Source: Victivallales bacterium (GTDB lineage: Bacteria; Verrucomicrobiota; Lentisphaeria; Oligosphaerales; Lenti-02). Taken from it: a stretch of 30,660 nucleotides of DNA. Below the pieces are notes generated by a model. It saw only the letters and a list, made by a program, of their open reading frames with translations, made no database searches and was not told the DNA's origin. Location of the stretch: positions 1 through 30,660 of the forward strand of contig JABGQJ010000008.1 of the NCBI GenBank assembly GCA_018648945.1, given 5' to 3'. Shown in pieces: positions 8,369-15,775 of the stretch. Within the stretch, counting starts at the first letter, position 1; the number at the start of each line of letters is the position of its first letter. Position numbers and translations under genes: made by a program.

Positions 8369-9091
8369 TCATTCCCCGGCCTTGACTTTGGGGCGTGGGG
8401 TGAGCACGACCCGCACATCGGCGGTCTTTGGAGGGCGTTTCTTCTTGTTGTTGAGCTCGAAGATGGTGTCGTCGGCTCCGGCGGGGTCCGGCGTGTCGAG
8501 GATGGTGGAGCCAACCGAGTAGTTAATGCAGATGTTGCCTTCGATGTCGGCGAGGAAATGCCCATCCCTGATGCCGGAGCCGACGAAGACCCAGCCGGTG
8601 CGCTGCATGGGGGCCTTGGCTCGGCTGTCGATGATCCAGGACTCGATGGGTTCGCGTTCCTTCACTCCCGCAGCGTTGGTCCATTCCACGTCCAGGTCGA
8701 CCAGGTCGCCCTGGCGCACGCTTTTGTTGCCGATCCGCGCGCCGTTCTCCAAGCCGAGGAGGTAGAGCATGGCCTGAAGTTGCAGCGGGCTGACATCGGC
8801 GGCCAGGAGGGCTTCGTGGAGGCGTCCCTCGGGGGTGGCGATCACGGCCTCCAGGACGCTGACGTTCTCGACGAACTCGGCAGGAAAGGAGATGCACCGT
8901 TCGCGTCGGTGCAGACGCAGCTTGCCGACCTGCAGGTCGCCGTTCGGCAGGTGGCGGGTCCGGGCGCGGTCGCGCGCCGCCTTTTGGGCGGCTTCAGACG
9001 GTGCCGCAGCTGGTGCCTTCTTGGGCGCGGGCTCCTGGGCCGGCGCCAGAAGGGGCAGGGCGAGCAGAATGGCAAGGCGTCGGTAGGTCAT
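8369..9091 (-). CDS. Secreted YdjY-domain protein
   Basis: This 240-residue protein has a signal peptide (MTYRRLAILLALPLLAPAQ) and an Ala/Pro/Lys-rich linker to about residue 45. The domain contains LHRRERCISFPAEF, the strongly family-like TPEGRLHEALLAADVSPLQLQAML stretch (about 87-110) and an IEGNICINY segment near the C-terminus. This matches YdjY-domain proteins common in Planctomycetota, Lentisphaerota and Verrucomicrobiota. Their biochemical role is unknown. Its ATG overlaps the tlyA stop in an ATGA junction and no strong Shine-Dalgarno is seen, so translation is probably coupled to tlyA. It is the last gene of the sulfatase-tlyA-ydjY unit. Confidence 0.85.
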   Translation of the reverse strand: MTYRRLAILLALPLLAPAQEPAPKKAPAAAPSEAAQKAARDRARTRHLPNGDLQVGKLRLHRRERCISFPAEFVENVSVLEAVIATPEGRLHEALLAADVSPLQLQAMLYLLGLENGARIGNKSVRQGDLVDLDVEWTNAAGVKEREPIESWIIDSRAKAPMQRTGWVFVGSGIRDGHFLADIEGNICINYSVGSTILDTPDPAGADDTIFELNNKKKRPPKTADVRVVLTPRPKVKAGE

Positions 9092-9855
9092 GGTTTGGCT
9101 TCGCTATGGTGCATTCCGGCGGGCGTCCGGAAGACCAGGATGAACTCCTGGTTTCCCTTGGGGCCCTTTATCGGAGACGGTACCACACCTTGCGGGGTCC
9201 AGCCAAGGCTGTGTGCTCCGAAATCGCGGATTTCGTCCACGCAGCGCTGCCGGACGGCGGGATCGCGGATCACGCCGCCCTTGCCGACTTCGCTGCGGCC
9301 GGCCTCGAACTGGGGCTTCACCAGCACCAGAACCCAGGCCTCCGGGCGGAGCAGAGGCGCGCAGGGCGGCAGGACTTTGCGCAGGGAAATGAAGGAGACA
9401 TCCCCCACGAGCACATCGATAGGATCGGGGATGAGCTCCGGGCCGAGAGCACGGGCATTGGTGCGTTCCAAGCAGACCACGCGGGGATCCTGGCGCAGGC
9501 GTAGGTGGAGCTGGCCGTAGCCGACGTCTACTGCGTAGACCTTGGCCGCGCCATGGCGTAGGAGGACATCCGTGAAGCCACCTGTGGAGGCACCGACATC
9601 CAGAGCCACGACCCCCTCCAGTTCGGGGGAGAACTCCTCGATGCCACAGAGGAGCTTATGCGCTCCCCGGCTGACATAGCGATCCGTGTCGGGCACGGAG
9701 ACGGGGGCGTCCTCGGGCAGCATCTGCCCTGGCTTGCGGACCAGATCGTCGGGTCCGAGACGGACCTCGCCGGCCATGATCAGGCGCTGAGCGATGGCGC
9801 GGGATTCGGCCAGACCCAGTTCCACGAGCAGTAAATCGGCGCGCAGCTTCTTCAT
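9088..9855 (-). CDS. tlyA: TlyA-family rRNA 2'-O-methyltransferase / hemolysin-like protein
   Basis: The product has 255 residues, the normal TlyA length. An N-terminal S4 RNA-binding domain (1-60: ADLLLVELGLAESRAIAQRL, MAGEVRL) is followed by an FtsJ/RrmJ-type methyltransferase. The SAM-binding motif is LDVGASTGGFTDVLL (85-99). The K-D-K-E residues are visible as Lys67 (GAHKL), Asp152 (GDVSFISL), Lys180 (KPQFE) and Glu237 (GNQEF). Characterised TlyA methylates ribose in 16S and 23S rRNA and affects capreomycin sensitivity; hemolysin annotations are historical. The start at 9855 overlaps the sulfatase stop (ATGA), and its own stop overlaps the YdjY-domain start (ATGA). tlyA is more often found near isoprenoid, NAD kinase or recN genes, so a sulfatase partner is unusual. 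Confidence 0.94.
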   Translation of the reverse strand: MKKLRADLLLVELGLAESRAIAQRLIMAGEVRLGPDDLVRKPGQMLPEDAPVSVPDTDRYVSRGAHKLLCGIEEFSPELEGVVALDVGASTGGFTDVLLRHGAAKVYAVDVGYGQLHLRLRQDPRVVCLERTNARALGPELIPDPIDVLVGDVSFISLRKVLPPCAPLLRPEAWVLVLVKPQFEAGRSEVGKGGVIRDPAVRQRCVDEIRDFGAHSLGWTPQGVVPSPIKGPKGNQEFILVFRTPAGMHHSEAKP

Positions 9856-11435
9856 TCTGCGGCTCGCTTTGCGCGCCGCGCGGTGAGGAGGTCTTCCCAA
9901 GGGACTACGCCGCAGCGTTCGGCCCAGGTGTCCCAGATCCTGGCCAGTTCGGCGACCAGTGCGGGGTGTTCTGTTGCCCGGTCATGCATTTCGGAGCGGT
10001 CGGCGGCCATGTTGAACAGCTCCCACTCCCCGGGGTAGCGCCGGACCAGCTTCCAGTCGCCTCGCCGGACGGCCTTGTTGCCCTCGTGTTCCCAGGCCAG
10101 GACTTCGCGCTCGTTGCGGTTGCCGCCGAAGCTGGGGACCATGCTGAAGCCCTCCAGCGGCTGGATGGGCTGGTTGGCGTAGGTATCGGGGTAGTCCGCG
10201 TGGGCGACTTCCAGGAAGGTGGCCATGACATCGGGCAGCTGTGCGGGCTGCTCGCGGAATTCGCCCCTGGCCGCGATGCCGGCGGGCCAATGGACGATGA
10301 AGGGAGTGGCGATGCCCCCCTCATGGACCCAGTGCTTGTAGAGCCGGAAGGGGGTGTTCTGGACATTGGCCCAAGGGACGCCGCAGCTCTGGTAGGTGTT
10401 CTGCCCGCCAGGCATCAACGCCGGTCGGTTGCCGTATTGCACGGGCTGCCCATCCCAGGTGGTCGCCGAGCCAATCCGCATGCCAAGCATGTTGTCCCGC
10501 CACTGCTCCCCGATTTCCTCGGCGCAGCCGCCGTTGTCGGCCAGGAAGACGATGAGAGTGTTCGCCAGCGCCCCATTGCGCTCCAGGGCCTGGACGACGC
10601 GTCCGATGCCCTGGTCCATACGGTCGATCTGGGCGGCATAGGCCTCCATGCGGGCGGCCTGCCACTCCTTGTTCTCGGCCTCGTCCCAAGGCGGGACGCT
10701 GGGATCGCGTTCCGTCAGTTCCCAGTCGGCGGCGAGGATGCCCATGCTCTGCATGCGGGCGAGACGTTCCTCCCGCAAGGTGTCCCAGCCGGCGTCGAAG
10801 CGGCCCTGGTAGCGGGCGAGATCCTCGGGCGGGGCATGGAGTGGCCAATGGGGTGCGGTGTAGGCGAGGTAGCCGAGGAAGGGCGCGTCGGGCGTATCGG
10901 CGAAGTGCTCGTCGATGAAGCCGCCCATCTCGTCGCTGATGGCATCGGTGAGGTAGTGGCCAGGTTCGGCCTGGATGTACTGGTTGTCACGGGCAAGGGT
11001 GCCGGGGTTGAAGTAGTCGGCGGCGCCGTTGATCAGCCCGTAGAAGCGGTCGAAGCCGCGTTGGCGAGGCCAGTTGTGCTTGGGGCCGTCCAGGTGGCGG
11101 GTCACATGCCATTTGCCGCTCATGTAGGTGCGGTAGCCAGCCGTGCGCAACACTTCAGGAATGGTCACGGCCTGGCGGCTGAGGTCGCCGAGATAGCCAT
11201 CGATGCCATCGTCCCCCATCATGTGCCCGACGTCGGCCTGGTGTGGGTGTAGCCCGGTGAGCAGGCTGGCGCGGGAGGGGCAGCAGCGGGCGGTGTTGTA
11301 GAACTGGGTGAAACGCAGGCCACCGGTCGCCAGGCGGTCCAGGGCCTGGGTGCGGACCTCGCCGCCGTAGCAGCCAAGATCCGAGTAGCCCATGTCGTCG
11401 TTGAGGATCAGTAGGATGTTCGGTCGTTGGGGCAT
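9852..11435 (-). CDS. Type I (formylglycine-dependent) sulfatase
   Basis: The product has 527 residues from the start at 11435 (MPQRPNILLILNDD). Extending further upstream would read into the intergenic repeat. Metal ligands Asp13-Asp14 and Asp300-Asn301 (LADNGG) are present. The formylglycine motif CCPSRASLLTG places the modified Cys at residue 51 in C-x-P-S-R form. SGKWH (106-110), APHWPLH (195-201) and LYKHWVHEGG (365-374) complete an arylsulfatase-like S1 active site. Maturation needs an anaerobic sulfatase-maturating enzyme or formylglycine-generating enzyme, which is not in this window. No signal peptide is visible, which is uncommon for polysaccharide sulfatases and suggests cytoplasmic desulfation or secretion by another route. 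It is the first gene of a three-gene overlapping unit. Confidence 0.94.
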   Translation of the reverse strand: MPQRPNILLILNDDMGYSDLGCYGGEVRTQALDRLATGGLRFTQFYNTARCCPSRASLLTGLHPHQADVGHMMGDDGIDGYLGDLSRQAVTIPEVLRTAGYRTYMSGKWHVTRHLDGPKHNWPRQRGFDRFYGLINGAADYFNPGTLARDNQYIQAEPGHYLTDAISDEMGGFIDEHFADTPDAPFLGYLAYTAPHWPLHAPPEDLARYQGRFDAGWDTLREERLARMQSMGILAADWELTERDPSVPPWDEAENKEWQAARMEAYAAQIDRMDQGIGRVVQALERNGALANTLIVFLADNGGCAEEIGEQWRDNMLGMRIGSATTWDGQPVQYGNRPALMPGGQNTYQSCGVPWANVQNTPFRLYKHWVHEGGIATPFIVHWPAGIAARGEFREQPAQLPDVMATFLEVAHADYPDTYANQPIQPLEGFSMVPSFGGNRNEREVLAWEHEGNKAVRRGDWKLVRRYPGEWELFNMAADRSEMHDRATEHPALVAELARIWDTWAERCGVVPWEDLLTARRAKRAAE

Positions 11436-11471
11436 CGGTGGTTCCGGAGTTGTGCGGCATGGTGGAATGTG

Positions 11472-11624
11472 GAACTGAACATCGAACGTCGAACGCCGAA
11501 CGTCCAACACCGAATGGGGGAAATGTGGCAGGGCGGCAGGGATTCTCCCCCCATCATTCCATCATTCCATCATTCCACCCCGTTCGACTTCGCTCAGGGA
11601 CTTCGGCATTCCATCATTCTATCC
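11472..11624. repeat. Composite intergenic repeat cluster (TCGAACG-type plus CATTCCAT-type units)
   Basis: Bases 11472-11515 consist of slightly diverged heptamer-like units (AACATCGAACGTCGAACGCC... pattern). Bases 11551-11577 are tandem CCATCATT units. Bases 11582-11600 read GTTCGACTTCGCTCAGGGA. Bases 11607-11624 return to CATTCCATCATTCT. The cluster fills the gap between the GH38 stop (11627) and the sulfatase start (11435). The CATTCC units match the cluster at 8182-8343. Confidence 0.85.
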
Positions 11625-11626
11625 TC

Positions 11627-13744
11627 TCAATCCGCAGGCATGCCTCGGGTGAGGTCGGCGAGGGCAGGGGGACGCTGCCGCATGTTTGCCCTGGCGTCCA
11701 GCGCCTCGGGGGTGATCTCCGCCGTTGAGAACCGGAAGCAGAAGTCATGTTCGCCCCGGTCGGTGTAGCGTCCGTCCAGACGGCCGCCGGGGTGGGGATC
11801 GTGCCAGGCCATTTGGGGGCTGCGAAGGAGAGTCCAACGGACGCGCTCGGGCGTGGCGTCCACGGCGTAGACCTCGGGGCTCAGGACGCCCAGGTGGCCG
11901 TCGTCCTGGTTGGCCAGGAGAATCCAGTCCCGCAACGGGCGTTCGGCGCCATCCAAAGCACGCTCCAGATGTGCCCCGGGGATGCCGTCCACGCGCGTGG
12001 ATGGCGCGAAGTCAGCACAGGGGAGGACGAGCTTGAGAACGCAGTTGCGCTCATTCCAGTCCACTCGCAGCCGGATCTCGACCATGGCCTGTCCGGCATG
12101 GACGCGGATCTGGCGGAGGACATCGCTTGAGCCAATGCGCCCGCTCTGGGTGAACTCGGAGAAGACGGGACCGCTCTCAGTGAGCTGCGGTTCGCCCCAA
12201 CTGGCCCGGCCGCCTCCCTCGGCATAGCGATCGATGCCGTGCGACCATGTGTCGCTGGGGTCGTTGATCAGGCGCAGTTCGGGTAGGGGGAAGGTCAGTT
12301 CGCCCAAGGTCATGCCGACTCGGCTGACGCTGGCCAATCCAGGCACCTCGAGTTGCCCGGCCCGGGAGGGAAGGGGCTCGGCAGGGGGCGCCCCGGATAC
12401 GGGCATGAGGTACAGGGCCCGCAGTTCGCCGGGATCGAGCTGGAGCCGGAAGGCCAGTCGGCCAGGGGCGGGGCGGTGGCTGAGCGCCTCGGGGAGGGCG
12501 GTCTGGTGGGGGACGATCTCTCCCTCCTCGTCCACCAATCGGTGGGCCTCGGCCCAGACGCGATGGCCGAGCCAGGGCTCGAACTCGAGCATGTCGTCGA
12601 AGGCGCAGTCGGACGGGTTCCAGACCACCACGCGCTGGTGCTCGCAGTCGGGGAGACCCGCCATCAGGCGGCGCAGAGCGAGGCTGACGGTTTCGTCCAC
12701 CGTCGCTTCCACCCCGCCGAGCTGGCCATCCACATAGCGATAGGCGCTGGGCAGGCAGGTGCCGCCCATGGGGTCGTGGAATTGGTGGAAGCACACGGCC
12801 TGCCATGCCTTCTGGAGAGCGGGTGCCGTCTCCTGGGAGGGAGCGGGGTCGTTGGCGAGAGCGGTCTCCGCCTGAAGCAACCGATGCTCGCCCCGACGGC
12901 AGCCAAGCTTGACCGGGCGATGGACCGTGTAGCAGCCGATGGCGTGGTGCTGGAGTTCGCCGACCACCAGCGGTAGCTGGTCCCGGGCCTTCTCGACCTC
13001 GGCAAAGAACCGGTCGGGAGAGGAGAAACGGATTCCCAGGTCGGGATAGGCATTGCGGGCCTCGCGAACCTGTTGAATGAGCCGTTCGGTGGGGCCGCCG
13101 CCGTGATCCCCGAGCCCGGCAAAGCACATGGTGTGCCCGACCCCTGCCGGTAGGTCGTCGAGGCAGGTGCGGTAGCGTGCTTCGTCCAGTTCGCGGGCGT
13201 TGTAGCTACCCCGAACGCGGAACACCAGCACCTCTGGGCCATCCGCATAGCCGCGCCAGCGGAAGACCCGCCCCGGCAACTCCATCTCGTGCTCCTGGGG
13301 GCGCATCATCACGTAGTATTTCTGCCCTGCCTCGGTCATCAGTTCCGGCAAGGTCGCCGCGTGGCCGAAGGAGTCCACATTGAAGGCCGTTTCAGGGAAG
13401 GCCCCGAATCGGCTTTGGAAGTACGCCTTGCCGATGGCGATCTGCTGTTGGAGGCCACGCCCCCCCGGCACGTTGCAGTCCGGCTGAATCCACCAACCGC
13501 CGGTCAATGCCCACCTGCCCGCTTCAGCGTGCGCCTTGATCCTTGCGAATAGGCCCGGATCGGTGCGCTCGACCACATCGTAGACCCAGGCTTCGCCTTG
13601 GGTGAAGATGGCGTCGGGATTGGCGTCCAACCGCTCGCAGGCGCTACGGCAGGTCGCGAGCGCTTCGTCGATCCCAGCCGTCCAAGGCCAGAGCCAGACA
13701 GGGTCGAGATGGGCGTGGAAGACAACATGGACGATAGTCTTCAT
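11627..13744 (-). CDS. GH38-family alpha-mannosidase
   Basis: This 705-residue protein opens with HVVFHAHLDPVWLWPW, the GH38 zinc site (His10, His12 and Asp14 region). The catalytic nucleophile is Asp123 in FNVDSFGHAATLP. GLGDHGGGPT (209-218) and FHQFHDPMGGT (318-328, His322 as likely zinc ligand) are further family marks. Residues from about 360 onward are the beta-sandwich C-terminal domains. GH38 enzymes hydrolyse alpha-mannosides with retention. Bacterial members cut alpha-1,2-, 1,3- or 1,6-mannose from N-glycans or mannans; linkage cannot be read here. No signal peptide is present, so a cytoplasmic location is likely. Its ATG overlaps the stop of the upstream TIM-barrel gene (ATGA), implying coupled translation and a shared pathway. 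It is somewhat shorter than many GH38 proteins but looks intact. Confidence 0.93.
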   Translation of the reverse strand: MKTIVHVVFHAHLDPVWLWPWTAGIDEALATCRSACERLDANPDAIFTQGEAWVYDVVERTDPGLFARIKAHAEAGRWALTGGWWIQPDCNVPGGRGLQQQIAIGKAYFQSRFGAFPETAFNVDSFGHAATLPELMTEAGQKYYVMMRPQEHEMELPGRVFRWRGYADGPEVLVFRVRGSYNARELDEARYRTCLDDLPAGVGHTMCFAGLGDHGGGPTERLIQQVREARNAYPDLGIRFSSPDRFFAEVEKARDQLPLVVGELQHHAIGCYTVHRPVKLGCRRGEHRLLQAETALANDPAPSQETAPALQKAWQAVCFHQFHDPMGGTCLPSAYRYVDGQLGGVEATVDETVSLALRRLMAGLPDCEHQRVVVWNPSDCAFDDMLEFEPWLGHRVWAEAHRLVDEEGEIVPHQTALPEALSHRPAPGRLAFRLQLDPGELRALYLMPVSGAPPAEPLPSRAGQLEVPGLASVSRVGMTLGELTFPLPELRLINDPSDTWSHGIDRYAEGGGRASWGEPQLTESGPVFSEFTQSGRIGSSDVLRQIRVHAGQAMVEIRLRVDWNERNCVLKLVLPCADFAPSTRVDGIPGAHLERALDGAERPLRDWILLANQDDGHLGVLSPEVYAVDATPERVRWTLLRSPQMAWHDPHPGGRLDGRYTDRGEHDFCFRFSTAEITPEALDARANMRQRPPALADLTRGMPAD

Positions 13745-14568
13745 TGCTGGACCTTGTTTTCCTGATCAACCATCTCGCGAAGGGCGGTGGCTTGGGTGTG
13801 GGCCATGGCGAGGAACTCGTCCTCGTCCTGCAGCCCAGTCTCCCGGATGGCTGTCTCAAAGCTGAGCGGTTTGGTGTAGTTGGAGGCGGCGATGATCCGA
13901 GCCAGCACAGACCAGTCCAAAGTACCGTGGAAAGGGGGCAAATGCTGGTCGGACTGGCCATTGTTGTCGTGCAGGTGAACCGCGATGAGGCGGTCCTTGA
14001 GAGCGTCGAGACAATCCAGGGCATCGGGATTGAGATTGCCGTGCCCGGAATCGTAGCAGAGACCGATCTGGTCGGGCCCATACTCACGGAGGAGCGAGGC
14101 GATCAGCGGGAAGTTGTCGCGGATCATGTTCTCGAAGGCGAGGCGGACCCCACACGTGGCGAGGTCCGGCAGGAGTGCGTCGATGGAAGCGCGCAGGCGT
14201 GGTCCGTAATCGGGATCGTCGGTCGCCTGTTCTGGTTCCGGCGGAAGATGCAGAATGACCACGTTGGCTCCGACCTGCTCGGCAAACTGGGCGCGGTTCC
14301 GGATCAGATCCAGCCCTGCCAACCGTTCGTAGTCCCGTCTGGATCCCCACGATTTTTCCTGGCCATGGGAGGCATGGACATCGCAGACGGAGAGCCCGAA
14401 CTCGCTGAGCCAACGCTTGATCTGCTCGATTTCCGGAGACGTGTAGAGAAAGTCCGTGCACCATTGATGGCACCAATGAACGTGGCTGAACCCCGCCTTG
14501 GCGATCCGCCGCAAGTGGGGCTCGGGACACCCCGTTCCCGATGCATAGTCTGAGGTCATACAAAGCAT
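13741..14568 (-). CDS. Xylose-isomerase-like TIM barrel (sugar isomerase/epimerase family)
   Basis: The start at 14568 is supported by AGGGAA seven bases upstream; an alternative ATG lies three codons further in. The 275-residue protein fits the AP_endonuc_2/xylose-isomerase-like family. The metal-binding set is visible: Glu146 (LAFENM), Asp173 with His176 (CYDSGHGN), His198/His200 (VHLHDNNG) and Glu238 (LSFETA). Known members isomerise or epimerise sugars and inositols, or belong to endonuclease IV. The sugar role is favoured because the stop overlaps the GH38 mannosidase start, suggesting it processes a mannose-derived or related product. Substrate is unknown. No signal peptide is present. 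It heads a minus-strand run that continues through GH38. Confidence 0.87.
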   Translation of the reverse strand: MLCMTSDYASGTGCPEPHLRRIAKAGFSHVHWCHQWCTDFLYTSPEIEQIKRWLSEFGLSVCDVHASHGQEKSWGSRRDYERLAGLDLIRNRAQFAEQVGANVVILHLPPEPEQATDDPDYGPRLRASIDALLPDLATCGVRLAFENMIRDNFPLIASLLREYGPDQIGLCYDSGHGNLNPDALDCLDALKDRLIAVHLHDNNGQSDQHLPPFHGTLDWSVLARIIAASNYTKPLSFETAIRETGLQDEDEFLAMAHTQATALREMVDQENKVQQ

Positions 14569-14740
14569 GTCTGGTTCCCTTAGTCGCGGGTGGTGTAGAA
14601 CGACCTGTGCATCACAGTTTCTTGACCGGGCTTTCCATGGTATAGTATGGCGTGTCTTCACGTGGTTTCCCGCTTCCGTCCGAGCACATGGGTGTCTTGC
14701 GGCGCGTGGCTTGGTCCAATGGGGGGTACCTTAGGGACAC

Positions 14741-14769
14741 TTGACAGAACGCAATTGTGGCCCGATAGT
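14741..14769 (+). promoter_or_regulatory. Sigma-70-type promoter for the 86-aa protein gene
   Basis: A perfect -35 hexamer TTGACA (14741-14746) is followed after 17 bases by GATAGT (14764-14769), four of six matches to the -10 consensus. The start codon is 112 bases beyond the -10 element, leaving a leader of about 105 nt with no obvious riboswitch. The rest of the 312-base gap (14569-14880) shows no gene. Confidence 0.65.
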
Positions 14770-14880
14770 AAAGAGTTCCTGTCCATCGAGGCAACTGCCT
14801 TTGCTTCCCTGGTCGTCTGCTGGGGTAGGAGCAGTTGGTCGATTTCACGATAGGATTCACCCTCACCAAGGAGCAACACG

Positions 14881-15141
14881 ATGCCCAAGAACACAGTTCT
14901 CAGTGCCGAACGCGTGGAGAAGATGCAGTCCGGGCGCAAGGTTTCCAGTGCCCAGCGCACCGAAGCCGTGCGGGTTCTGTCCGAAAATCCGCAGTTCCAG
15001 AACTACCGTTTCTGGAAGAATGTGGACGAGGAAATCATCAATGGCATCGTCAAGGCCATCGACAAGGCCAGCGCCGAAGCAATCAAGAAGAAGATCACCA
15101 AGCTGGAAGGCCAGATCGCCGGTCTGCGCGACCAGCTCTAG
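14881..15141 (+). CDS. Small 86-residue protein of unknown function, predicted coiled-coil C-terminus
   Basis: I do not recognise a family. AAGGAG (14868-14873) lies seven bases before the ATG. The protein begins MPKNTVLSAERVEKMQSGRK, has an aromatic patch FQNYRFWKNV (38-47), and ends in a heptad-like charged helix (about 55-86: IVKAIDKASAEAIKKKITKL...). It is Lys/Glu-rich with no signal peptide or membrane segment, so it is a soluble cytoplasmic protein and may oligomerise or bind nucleic acid; both are inference. The gene is monocistronic, with its own consensus-like promoter and a strong terminator 25 bases downstream. This is the profile of a highly expressed small gene. Neighbours on both sides are on the other strand. 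Confidence 0.85.
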   Translation: MPKNTVLSAERVEKMQSGRKVSSAQRTEAVRVLSENPQFQNYRFWKNVDEEIINGIVKAIDKASAEAIKKKITKLEGQIAGLRDQL

Positions 15142-15164
15142 TCGAATCCAGTACCGCTGAAGAC

Positions 15165-15204
15165 AACAGGCCGTCGGGACATATCCCGGCGGCCTGTTCT
15201 TTTG
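15165..15204 (+). terminator. Rho-independent terminator of the 86-aa protein gene
   Basis: Bases 15166-15178 (ACAGGCCGTCGGG) pair with 15185-15197 (CCCGGCGGCCTGT), with one T:G wobble and a six-base loop ACATAT. A TTCTTTT tract follows. This is the clearest terminator in the window. Confidence 0.92.
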
Positions 15205-15309
15205 CGTAGTGGAGTCGCCTCTTCTGCGCCCCTCTGCCAGAGTGCATGCCGTTTCGCAGCCCGATTTGCCCCAGCTTCCCCCCTCCTTGCCTGGCGTTCG
15301 CGAATCGTC

Positions 15310-15546
15310 TCAGACATGGAAACCGTATGCGCGGAGGTCGCGCCAGAGATTGCGTCGGCGTTTGTACTCCGTCTGCCAGTGTTGGAGCATTCCCCGGGCC
15401 GCTTCCGCGTGCTCCTGCTGCGCCTCATCCCGTTTCTTCTGCGCGCCCAGAAGCGGGCTCGTCGCCACCGGCGCGGTCAGAAGCCATCTGGCGGGGACGT
15501 GCCTAAGCGTGACTCCAGGGCTTCCTCTTGTGTGGTGGCTTCCCAT
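15310..15546 (-). CDS. Possible small 78-residue protein
   Basis: An ATG at 15546 is preceded at about ten bases by GAGGAGG. The frame gives 78 residues whose C-terminal half looks protein-like: AQKKRDEAQQEHAEAARGM followed by a charged, aromatic stretch ending LRAYGFHV, which would form an amphipathic helix. The N-terminal part is less convincing. It lies downstream of the possible small lipoprotein on the same strand. No family is recognised. The region 15205-15583 holds nothing else I can support. Confidence 0.35.
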   Translation of the reverse strand: MGSHHTRGSPGVTLRHVPARWLLTAPVATSPLLGAQKKRDEAQQEHAEAARGMLQHWQTEYKRRRNLWRDLRAYGFHV

Positions 15547-15583
15547 GGCCCATTTCCTCCTCGGCCGGGACTCATCCGTGACG

Positions 15584-15754
15584 CTACTGGCTGGCCTCGA
15601 CTCGAGCGATGCAGGGGCCGGTGGCGGGACAGGAGAAGAGAGCAGTCCTTTTCTTCTTGGGGGTGGCTGAGGTCTTGCCGTCGGTCTTGAGAGACCAACA
15701 GCCAGTCATGGCGAGGGTGGCAAGGAAGAGACTGAGAAGGAGAACGCTACGCAT
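15584..15754 (-). CDS. Possible 56-residue small lipoprotein
   Basis: From the ATG at 15754 the frame reads MRSVLLLSLFLATLAMTGC, a basic start, a hydrophobic core and a lipobox-like MTGC with the candidate lipidated Cys at residue 19. The short mature part contains TPKKKRTALFSCPATGPC and ends at 15584. Such entericidin-like or orphan small lipoproteins are common but rarely annotated. It lies 21 bases downstream of the fucosidase stop on the same strand, so it could share that transcript. It could also be the 5' remnant of a longer lipoprotein broken by a frameshift. No function can be assigned. Confidence 0.5.
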   Translation of the reverse strand: MRSVLLLSLFLATLAMTGCWSLKTDGKTSATPKKKRTALFSCPATGPCIARVEASQ

Positions 15755-15775
15755 GGTGTGGGTTCCTGAGGCTGG

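Noticed and set aside
9966..11252. 428-residue plus-strand frame opposite the sulfatase
   Set aside because: The sulfatase frame has all active-site motifs; this one is its antisense shadow.
8182..11624. CRISPR array from the short repeat clusters
   Set aside because: Units are short and imperfect, spacers are not regular, and no cas gene is present.
14622..14648. TTGACC with TATAGT as a promoter for the 86-aa gene
   Set aside because: The spacer is only 13 bases; the TTGACA-17-GATAGT pair nearer the gene is much better.
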